Below are positions 58,434-64,000 of a stretch of 64,000 nt of DNA, piece after piece. The first letter of the stretch is position 1; each line of letters begins with the position of its first letter. A program made the translations under genes and the position numbers. The notes under the pieces are model-generated. The model ran no database searches, was not told the origin of the DNA, and worked only from the letters and a program-made list of their open reading frames with translations. Source of the stretch: Shouchella miscanthi (GTDB lineage Bacteria; Bacillota; Bacilli; Bacillales; Bacillaceae_D); contig NZ_CP042163.1 in the NCBI RefSeq assembly GCF_007725405.1, positions 3,410,001 to 3,474,000 on the forward strand, written 5' to 3'.

Positions 58434-59702
58434 TCAGTCACGTTTTTCATACTCCGTTACTACAGAAGCATGCTTTTCATGCATCATCGTTTCCACATAC
58501 CAGCCTGTGTCATCTTCTAGCTGCTCTAGAATATGCGTATGTTCATTTACATAAGCAAACGCTTTGCTATCTTCATAGGGGATATGCAACGCTTTTTTAA
58601 TGTAATGAGTGAACACTTTAGCCTGTATGCTTTCAACGAGACGATCCATCCCTTGTCCTGTTTTAGCCGAAAGAAAGATCTCGTCTTTTTCTGTTGACCA
58701 TTCCCTTGTCTCTACCCGATCCATTTTGTTATAGACCGACAAAAGAGGTTGATCTATCTCCAATTCCTTCAACGTGTTTTCTGTTGTACGCATCATTTCT
58801 TTATAATGACTACTAGAGTAATCAACAACATGAAGCAGTAAATCTGCTTCGCGAGCCTCTTCTAACGTTGAACGAAAAGCTTTTACTAAATGAGTCGGCA
58901 ATTTTGAGACAAAACCGACTGTATCCGCAAGAAGAAAAGGCAAGTTCTTTTGCATTTCGACACGCCTAACCGACGTATCTAGCGTCGCAAACAACATGTC
59001 TTTTTCAAATACTTTTTTCTCCTGCTTTTCAGTTACAAAAGCGTTAAGTAACGAGGACTTCCCTGCATTCGTATAGCCAACTAACGCTACAACCGGGATA
59101 CCTTCTGTTTTCCTTTTTTGCCTTTGCGTTTGACGGCGCTCAACAACGACTTCAAGCTCTCTTTCTAATGCACTGATTCTACTTTCAATTTTTCTGCGGT
59201 CCAGTTCAAGCTTTGTTTCCCCTGCACCTCGGTTCGCAAGACCAGACCCACTGCCGCCTTGCCTACTTAGCGAAGCCCGCATGCCAACAAGACGTGGTAA
59301 TAAGTACTTCAGCCTCGCAATTTCAACTTGGAGCTGCGCTTCGTTTGTCTTTGCGCGCTCTCCAAAAATATCTAAAATGAGCATGGTTCGATCATAAACC
59401 GTCACTTCAAGTTCTTTTTCCAAATTTCGGATTTGTGACGGGGTAAGCTCATCGTTGAAAATTACTAAATGAACGTCAAATGAATCAATTAATCGAGACA
59501 GTTCTGTCACTTTGCCGCTCCCAAGATAAGTTGCTTGATTTGGTGTTTGAAGCTTTTGGGTGAGTGACGCAACCGGATTTAAGTCAAGTGCTCTAGCTAA
59601 ATTCTCCAACTCTTCCATCCCATAGTCAAAGTGGCTGTCTCCTTGACGCTCAACACCTACCACAATAATATCTTGAATGGTTCTTGTTTCTGTTTCATGC
59701 AT
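58434..59702 (-). CDS. hflX: GTPase HflX
   Basis: 422 residues. N-terminal HflX domain (QTPNQATYLGSGKVTELSRL), Gly-rich linker GGSGSGLANRGAGETKLELD, G domain with VGYTNAGKSSLLNAF (G1), LLADTVGFVSKLP (G3) and VYNKMD (G4). Ribosome-associated GTPase that splits stalled or stress-inactivated 70S ribosomes. ATG 59702 is the best start although GGAGG is 12 bases upstream. Confidence 0.95.
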   Translation of the reverse strand: MHETETRTIQDIIVVGVERQGDSHFDYGMEELENLARALDLNPVASLTQKLQTPNQATYLGSGKVTELSRLIDSFDVHLVIFNDELTPSQIRNLEKELEVTVYDRTMLILDIFGERAKTNEAQLQVEIARLKYLLPRLVGMRASLSRQGGSGSGLANRGAGETKLELDRRKIESRISALERELEVVVERRQTQRQKRKTEGIPVVALVGYTNAGKSSLLNAFVTEKQEKKVFEKDMLFATLDTSVRRVEMQKNLPFLLADTVGFVSKLPTHLVKAFRSTLEEAREADLLLHVVDYSSSHYKEMMRTTENTLKELEIDQPLLSVYNKMDRVETREWSTEKDEIFLSAKTGQGMDRLVESIQAKVFTHYIKKALHIPYEDSKAFAYVNEHTHILEQLEDDTGWYVETMMHEKHASVVTEYEKRD

Positions 59703-59939
59703 TTTATTTAAAAACCTCCATCTCATTTTGTTGGTACACAAAAATGACACACGACTCAGCCTGTGTGTAAACGAAGGTTATTTAGCCCTATAAATGCCAT
59801 CGTCAACAGGTGATGCTGCGTATCATTACATTCTACTTTGCTCTGTAACGGTTAAATCGATCATGATGACGATTCCTCCTTTAAGCTTCTAACTTAAGAG
59901 TACCACTTGTTAGATAGCCGTGTAAATTAAGCTGTGCAG

Positions 59940-60833
59940 CTATTTAAGTGGGTACGGTAATTCATCCTTTTTCTTTTTTAAGCTTCTAAGAATTAACTGG
60001 TTCACAATCTCAGGATATTCATGATGAACCCAGTGTGTTGCGTCATCGATAAAAATAAGTTCTCCATTTGAACAACGTTTCAGACTTTCTTTTGCTAATG
60101 TTTTTGACAAAAACGGGTCGTTCCACCCCCAGAGAATCGTTGTTGGTACATGTATCATCTGATCAAACGGCTTAGGACCATTCCGAAAATCCAGCCGAAT
60201 AGCTCGGTACCAGTTTAACATCGCTGTCAGTGCACCAGGCATTAACCAGGCATTCCGATAGTGCTCTAAGTCTTCTTCCACAAAGGCACCCTCACGCCCT
60301 GTCATTTGTAAGCCTTTTGCCATATATTTAAATTTCTTTGTTTGTAAAAGTTTTTCTGGTAAAAAGGGAATTTGAAAAAACGCCATATAGGAGCTACGAA
60401 CTAGCTGTGTTGGATTTTTCAGTATTCCTTTGGGGATATCTGCTGGATGAGGAATATTAATTGGAATAAACGTTTTAATTCTTTCTGGTTTTGTTGAGGC
60501 CAAATGCCACCCTACCGCTCCTCCCCAATCATGTCCGATGACAATGGCTTGTTTTCGCTTATACGCGTCAATAAGCGCAACACAATCGTCCCTTAATGTG
60601 TCAAGACTATAAGCCTCTACTTCTTGTGGTTTGTCACTTTCATTATACCCACGCTGATCAGGCACTACGACGTAATAGCCTTGGGTAGCTAACGCGGTTA
60701 ATTGATGCCGAAACCCGTACCAAAACTCAGGAAAACCGTGCAACATAAGAATGAGTTCACCCTCTTTTGGACCAGCACAAACCACGTGAAAGGTATGCCC
60801 ATTCGCGTCAATTAGTTGATGTTCAAACCTCAT
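59940..60833 (-). CDS. Alpha/beta hydrolase (epoxide hydrolase/haloacetate dehalogenase-like)
   Basis: 297 residues. Oxyanion motif MLHGFPEFWYGFRHQ, nucleophile elbow VIGHDWGGAVGWHLA with an Asp nucleophile, and the late His in DDATHWVHHEYPE. An Asp nucleophile favours epoxide hydrolase or dehalogenase over esterase. Substrate unknown. Confidence 0.9.
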   Translation of the reverse strand: MRFEHQLIDANGHTFHVVCAGPKEGELILMLHGFPEFWYGFRHQLTALATQGYYVVVPDQRGYNESDKPQEVEAYSLDTLRDDCVALIDAYKRKQAIVIGHDWGGAVGWHLASTKPERIKTFIPINIPHPADIPKGILKNPTQLVRSSYMAFFQIPFLPEKLLQTKKFKYMAKGLQMTGREGAFVEEDLEHYRNAWLMPGALTAMLNWYRAIRLDFRNGPKPFDQMIHVPTTILWGWNDPFLSKTLAKESLKRCSNGELIFIDDATHWVHHEYPEIVNQLILRSLKKKKDELPYPLK

Positions 60834-60921
60834 TATCCTTCACACCTTTCTTTTCGATAGTCTTCTCTACCCGTATTCTTTCGCCTTTATGCCAGCACTT
60901 TCCTGTTACCGATATTAGGTC

Positions 60922-60950
60922 TTGACGTACATGGAGACTTCGCATATACT
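60922..60950 (+). promoter_or_regulatory. Sigma-A promoter of the Mn2+ riboswitch-terC transcript
   Basis: TTGACG, 17 bases, TATACT, about 26 bases before the aptamer. Confidence 0.85.
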
Positions 60951-60975
60951 AATTTTACAATCACATACATTCCTT

Positions 60976-61117
60976 CAAAGGGGAGTAGCTGCAAGTGATT
61001 TTTACTTGAACCAAAGTCGTCATTACGTGGATGATCTCCACCGGCTTTGTTTGGCATGATACATAAATGTCTAGCAAGACCTTTGCCTCGTTCGTATACA
61101 AGGCAGGGGTCTTTTTT
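60976..61117 (+). ncRNA. yybP-ykoY (Mn2+) riboswitch with terminator
   Basis: The conserved 5' loop CAAAGGGGAGTAGC is present, followed by a long hairpin and the second loop (GGCATGATAC region). P1 is CAAAGG (60976-60981) with CCTTTG (61080-61085). The 3' strand of P1 is also part of the terminator stem GACCTTTGCCT...AGGCAGGGGTC followed by T6. Mn2+ binding should favour P1 and let transcription continue into terC. Confidence 0.9.
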
Positions 61118-61182
61118 GTATTCATAAAGATCCCTCATTTTGTCGAACCTAAGGGGTGCAAAAAAAGAGAGGCGTGTTGTTT

Positions 61183-61995
61183 ATGGATGCAGCTTTATTA
61201 CTAGAATATAGCTGGGTGTTACTTGTTTTAATTGCTTTAGAGGGAATTCTTGCCGCTGACAATGCTTTAGTCTTAGCGATTATGGTAAAGCACTTGCCGG
61301 AAAAAGAGCGAAAAAAAGCCCTGTTTTATGGTCTTGCCGGGGCATTCGTTTTTCGTCTCGCTTCCTTATTTGTTATTTCGTTCCTCGTAGACGTTTGGCA
61401 AGTACAAGCGCTTGGAGCCGCTTATTTGTTATTTATTGCGCTAAACCACTTGTTCCGGAAGCATGTTGTTAAAAAGCAAGAACAAGCCGCCGGTATCACG
61501 AAAGTAAAAAAAGGTAGTGGCTTTTGGACGACGGTATTTAAAGTTGAAATTGCCGATATAGCGTTTGCTGTAGATTCTATTCTCGCTGCAGTTGCCCTAG
61601 CAACAGCTTTAACACCTACGGGCTTAGGAATGGTCGGAAGTATGGATGTTGGTCAGTTTGTTGTTGTCTTTTTAGGTGGATTTATTGGATTACTCATTAT
61701 GCGATTCGCAGCATCTAAATTTGTTATTCTGCTACAAAAACGGCCTGGATTGGAAACCGCGGCGTTTATTATCGTTGGCTGGGTAGGTGTGAAATTAGCG
61801 GTTCAAGTTCTTGCTCATAATGCAATTGCCGTTATCCCGCATGAATTCCCACATTCTACTGGTTGGAAATTATTCTTCTATACCGTACTTGTACTAATTG
61901 TTCTTGGTGGTTGGTTCTTCTCAAAACAACCAAGCGACGGGGATGAATCAAAAACGGAAATTGAAAAACGAGCAGAAAACAAAGTTGAAGGGTAA
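61183..61995 (+). CDS. TerC-family membrane protein (YkoY/YceF-like), Mn2+ exporter candidate
   Basis: 270 residues, about seven to eight transmembrane helices. Family motifs ILAADNALVLAIMVKHLP and IADIAFAVDSILAAVALATA carry the paired Asp residues. The Mn2+ riboswitch directly upstream fits a role in manganese efflux or metalation of exported enzymes. ATG 61183 has GAGAGG about ten bases upstream. Confidence 0.9.
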   Translation: MDAALLLEYSWVLLVLIALEGILAADNALVLAIMVKHLPEKERKKALFYGLAGAFVFRLASLFVISFLVDVWQVQALGAAYLLFIALNHLFRKHVVKKQEQAAGITKVKKGSGFWTTVFKVEIADIAFAVDSILAAVALATALTPTGLGMVGSMDVGQFVVVFLGGFIGLLIMRFAASKFVILLQKRPGLETAAFIIVGWVGVKLAVQVLAHNAIAVIPHEFPHSTGWKLFFYTVLVLIVLGGWFFSKQPSDGDESKTEIEKRAENKVEG

Positions 61996-62009
61996 GGAAT
62001 CGAAACACC

Positions 62010-62041
62010 GAAAGCTTGCGCACTACGCGCAAGCTTTTTTA
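62010..62041 (+). terminator. Terminator of terC
   Basis: AAAGCTTGCGC-ACTAC-GCGCAAGCTTT followed by T. Confidence 0.93.
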
Positions 62042-62133
62042 GTTCCACTTCTCCATCGTTAACCGTATAAAAATTCCATTTCCCCACCATAAGGATTGAA
62101 TATTCTGCACGTATATGTTTCACTTAAATAGAA

Positions 62134-62280
62134 CCACTAGGGGCGTCTTTTGACTGAGAAAAGCGTAGCTTTGACCCTTTGAACCTGATCTGGTTTATAC
62201 CAGCGTAGGGAAGTGGAGATGCTAGTTATTGATTCAATAGCTCTCCGTTAGGGTCCTCCCTTTGTGTAAAAAAAGGAGGT
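62134..62280 (+). ncRNA. TPP riboswitch with Shine-Dalgarno-sequestering platform
   Basis: Aptamer 62134-62216: P1 CCACT with AGTGG, conserved GACTGAGA, and ACCCTTTGAACCTGATCTGG with TTATACCAGCGTAGGGAAG. Downstream, CCTCC at 62256-62260 can pair with the ribosome site GGAGG (62275-62279) of tenA, indicating control of translation initiation. Confidence 0.95.
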
Positions 62281-62287
62281 TATTGTT

Positions 62288-62974
62288 ATGAGTTTTAGCA
62301 ACGAATTACGTGCACACGCCAACCCCGTATTTGAAGCCATTTTACAACACCCGTTTGTCCAAGGTATTGGAAAAGGACAACTCCCACCTGAAGCATTAAT
62401 CCATTATGTCAAGCAAGATTTTGAATACTTGAATACATTTATGCAAATTTATGGATTAGCGATAAACAAAAGTACGACGAGAGACGACATTGCGCTATTT
62501 AATGAACAAATATCGTTTATTCTTCATAGTGAAATTCATCCACACAATAACTTTTGTCAAGTGGCAGGGGTTTCGTACGACGAACTTCAATATGAACCCC
62601 TAGCACCAACCGCTCACCATTATACAAGACATATGCTTGATGTAGCTCAAAAAGGTTCGTTAGCAGAGATTTTGGCCGTCCTTCTCCCTTGCCCTTGGAC
62701 GTATCAAGTTATTGGAGACTACCTTTATGAAACATTTAACCCAACAAAGGATCACCCTTTTTATGAATGGATTTCATTCTATCGTTCGAATGGTGAAATG
62801 AACGTCACTTCCTTATTCTGCCAGCGTTTAGATGAGCTTGCTAAAGACGCGACTCCTGTTCAAAAACAGCAAATGATTGATCATTTTGTGAAAAGCTGTC
62901 AATTAGAGTTTGCGTTTTGGGAAATGGCGTACACAAATGAATCTTGGCCTGTTTCATTAGAGTCTGTTACATGA
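62288..62974 (+). CDS. tenA: Aminopyrimidine aminohydrolase TenA (thiaminase II)
   Basis: 228 residues. Helical TenA fold with the catalytic Cys in LAVLLPCPWTYQVIGDYL (about residue 135) and Glu in QLEFAFWEMAYTNE near the end. Salvages degraded thiamine pyrimidine. Regulated by the TPP riboswitch. ATG 62288 has GGAGG eight bases upstream. Confidence 0.95.
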   Translation: MSFSNELRAHANPVFEAILQHPFVQGIGKGQLPPEALIHYVKQDFEYLNTFMQIYGLAINKSTTRDDIALFNEQISFILHSEIHPHNNFCQVAGVSYDELQYEPLAPTAHHYTRHMLDVAQKGSLAEILAVLLPCPWTYQVIGDYLYETFNPTKDHPFYEWISFYRSNGEMNVTSLFCQRLDELAKDATPVQKQQMIDHFVKSCQLEFAFWEMAYTNESWPVSLESVT

Positions 62975-63576
62975 AGTATGTATGGTATGCGAGCTACGGA
63001 TCAAATTTATTAGAAGAACGCTTTCTTTGCTACATTCGAGGTGGACAGCCAGCTGGTTCAACAGAAAGCGAACCAGGAGCACGCGATCCATCCCTTCCAC
63101 TTCGATCAATTCAGTTTTCAATGCCTTATCCACTTTATTTTGCAAAAGAACGAACAAAATGGGGTAAAGGTGGCGTAGCTTTTATTCGTAATAAGCGAAA
63201 TGAGCAAGCTTACACATTATCGAAAGCCTATCTCATTACCCTTGATCAATTCATTGATGTTGTTCGACAGGAAAATCGACTAGAAACAATCTCCATTGAT
63301 TTTGATACATTGTTTAAAGAAGGTTCAATTGAATTAACGGATGGCTGGTACAATAAATTACTTGTCGCAGGCTATCAAGACGATCTGCCTGTTTTAACGT
63401 TTACGTCCCACCAAGATTGGCCACTTGAAGAGGAAAAAGCTCCTGCTTCTTCATATGAAGAGACATTACTAATTGGATTATTCGAACTCGGCTTAACGAA
63501 AATAGAGGCTAAGCGATATGTAAAAGCCCATTATCCTGGCAACGAAAGACAAGAAGAGGATGCGAGAGGTGAATGA
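62971..63576 (+). CDS. Gamma-glutamylcyclotransferase-like protein
   Basis: 201 residues. Starts MKYVWYASYGSNLLEERFLC; YxSYGSNL is the substrate loop of the GGCT/AIG2 fold. KWGKGGVAFIRNKRNEQAYT lies in the core. Substrate unknown. ATG 62971 overlaps the tenA stop as ATGA, so it is coupled to tenA and falls under TPP control, which hints at a role linked to thiamine salvage or simply a shared transcript. Confidence 0.8.
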   Translation: MKYVWYASYGSNLLEERFLCYIRGGQPAGSTESEPGARDPSLPLRSIQFSMPYPLYFAKERTKWGKGGVAFIRNKRNEQAYTLSKAYLITLDQFIDVVRQENRLETISIDFDTLFKEGSIELTDGWYNKLLVAGYQDDLPVLTFTSHQDWPLEEEKAPASSYEETLLIGLFELGLTKIEAKRYVKAHYPGNERQEEDARGE

Positions 63577-63682
63577 GGAAGTTTGATAATTCAAGGTTTT
63601 TTTGATGAAAAATTACACAAAAAAGCGCGTTAAACGGTGACTTCAGCTCATTTTTAGAGCCGAAGAGTTGCCTATGGCTTGT

Positions 63683-63724
63683 TGACACGGTAACTGCGAT
63701 ATGAATTAAGCAGTTACCTTGTCA
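63683..63724. repeat. Long inverted repeat downstream of the cyclotransferase gene
   Basis: TGACA-C-GGTAACTGC, 12-base loop, GCAGTTACC-T-TGTCA: 14 of 15 pairs. No strong T tract on either side. Confidence 0.65.
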
Positions 63725-63734
63725 CACATTCGCC

Positions 63735-63767
63735 GATAGTAAGAAGACCGTCAGAAGCGCTACTATC
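63735..63767. repeat. Second inverted repeat GATAGTA...TACTATC
   Basis: 7-bp arms around a 19-base loop, ten bases after the previous inverted repeat. The stretch 63577-63824 holds no gene I can support; it contains these hairpins and a weaker one at 63643-63666. Confidence 0.5.
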
Positions 63768-63824
63768 AAGAGCCATTCTTTTTTACATCATGAGAAGCTT
63801 GTAACAATCCCTACTTTTTCTTCT

Positions 63825-64000
63825 TTAGTAGGTTGATCCATTATCCGTTTGTTTTGCTAACACTTCTAAAACTGCTTGGTATACCGCACCTTGATAGTCA
63901 TTTCCAGCGTTTTCATCGAGCTTCACACCAAAGTTAAGATCAATGTATTGACCTTCATCAAGCTGCCAGAATTCGTTATCACGACCTGATTGCGACCCAT
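63825..64000 (-). CDS. C-terminal part of a secreted-protein-like gene (CalY/TasA-like, partial)
   Basis: Runs off the right edge. The last 57 residues include LDEGQYIDLNFGVKLDENAG, then NDYQGAVYQAVLEVLAKQTD and GSTY before TAA. The NDYQGA and AKQTD pattern resembles the C-terminus of camelysin/TasA biofilm-fibre proteins as remembered, and the acidic composition suits an exported protein of an alkaliphile. Assignment is tentative because only the end is visible. Confidence 0.5.
   Translation of the reverse strand, partial: GSQSGRDNEFWQLDEGQYIDLNFGVKLDENAGNDYQGAVYQAVLEVLAKQTDNGSTY

Noticed and set aside
1-64000. CRISPR array, insertion sequence, prophage or rRNA genes
   Set aside because: No regularly spaced repeats, transposase or phage genes, or rRNA sequence were found. 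The only notable direct repeats are the two 28-mers at 1969 and 2092 and the two 10-mers at 58052 and 58072.
63825-64000. Firm assignment of the right-edge gene to TasA or CalY
   Set aside because: Only 57 C-terminal residues are visible; the resemblance is to a short motif, so it is kept as a tentative description.

Overview
The window looks like a chromosomal segment of a low-GC, endospore-forming, alkaliphilic Bacillaceae close to Shouchella/Alkalihalobacillus. The reasons are a subtilisin of the M-protease/Savinase type, a complete seven-gene Mrp Na+/H+ antiporter operon, the sigma-B locus in the Bacillus subtilis order, cmpA and other sporulation genes, and strong AGGAGG ribosome binding sites throughout. 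All family names rest on reading motifs and remembered homologues; no search was run.

Layout: 1-1380 is an A/T-rich accessory stretch (the end of one gene overlapping a two-transmembrane hypothetical protein) that abuts the 3' end of a seven-tRNA operon (1582-2383, minus strand: Asn-Ser-Glu-Val-Asp-Leu-Leu). 2460-13607 follows B. subtilis synteny (sprT/ydcK, cmpA, tex, rsbX-sigB-rsbW-V-U-T-S-R, mazF-mazE, ydcC, acpS, rhomboid), but alr is absent and the MazE antitoxin is shortened. 13705-25752 holds envelope and metabolic genes (YitT-type protein, LtaS, D,D-carboxypeptidase, DUF624, metallo-beta-lactamase fold protein, flavin disulfide reductase, a three-gene sugar isomerase/dehydrogenase operon, SDR, PRC-barrel protein). 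25749-31597 is mrpABCDEFG, divergent from a KdpD-like universal-stress gene that has a structured mRNA leader. 32919-35265 is a nitroreductase plus a catechol/quinone detoxification module (catE, HxlR regulator, DoxX). 35278-44705 is a dppABCDE-ykfA-ykfC-ykfD murein-peptide uptake and recycling operon lacking ykfB, followed by capA. 44998-54467 contains rarD, a lactonase, ald-adeR, photolyase, sulfurtransferase, an iron-siderophore binding lipoprotein with a Fur box, and an APC permease. 54553-58320 contains an M15 peptidase, an NprR-like RRNPP regulator preceded by a 9-codon ORF, a large stem-loop and the subtilisin gene. 58434-64000 contains hflX, an alpha/beta hydrolase, a Mn2+ riboswitch with terC, a TPP riboswitch with tenA and a coupled cyclotransferase-like gene, and the end of a secreted-protein-like gene.

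How the genes fit together: general stress (sigma-B and its stressosome/phosphatase regulators, MazEF), sodium and pH homeostasis (Mrp, PRC-barrel and universal-stress proteins), cell-wall peptide salvage (Dpp-Ykf, carboxypeptidases) and extracellular protein use (subtilisin beside a likely peptide-responsive regulator).

The most interesting candidates are (1) the 108-nt leader at 32100-32207, whose first hairpin can alternatively pair with the Shine-Dalgarno of a KdpD-like gene; (2) the RRNPP regulator with a possible leaderless 9-residue peptide directly upstream and a subtilisin promoter carrying 20-bp-phased repeats nearby; (3) a 113-nt nested stem-loop at 56676-56788; (4) a MazE antitoxin apparently without its DNA-binding domain. 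No insertion sequence, phage, CRISPR array or rRNA gene was seen.
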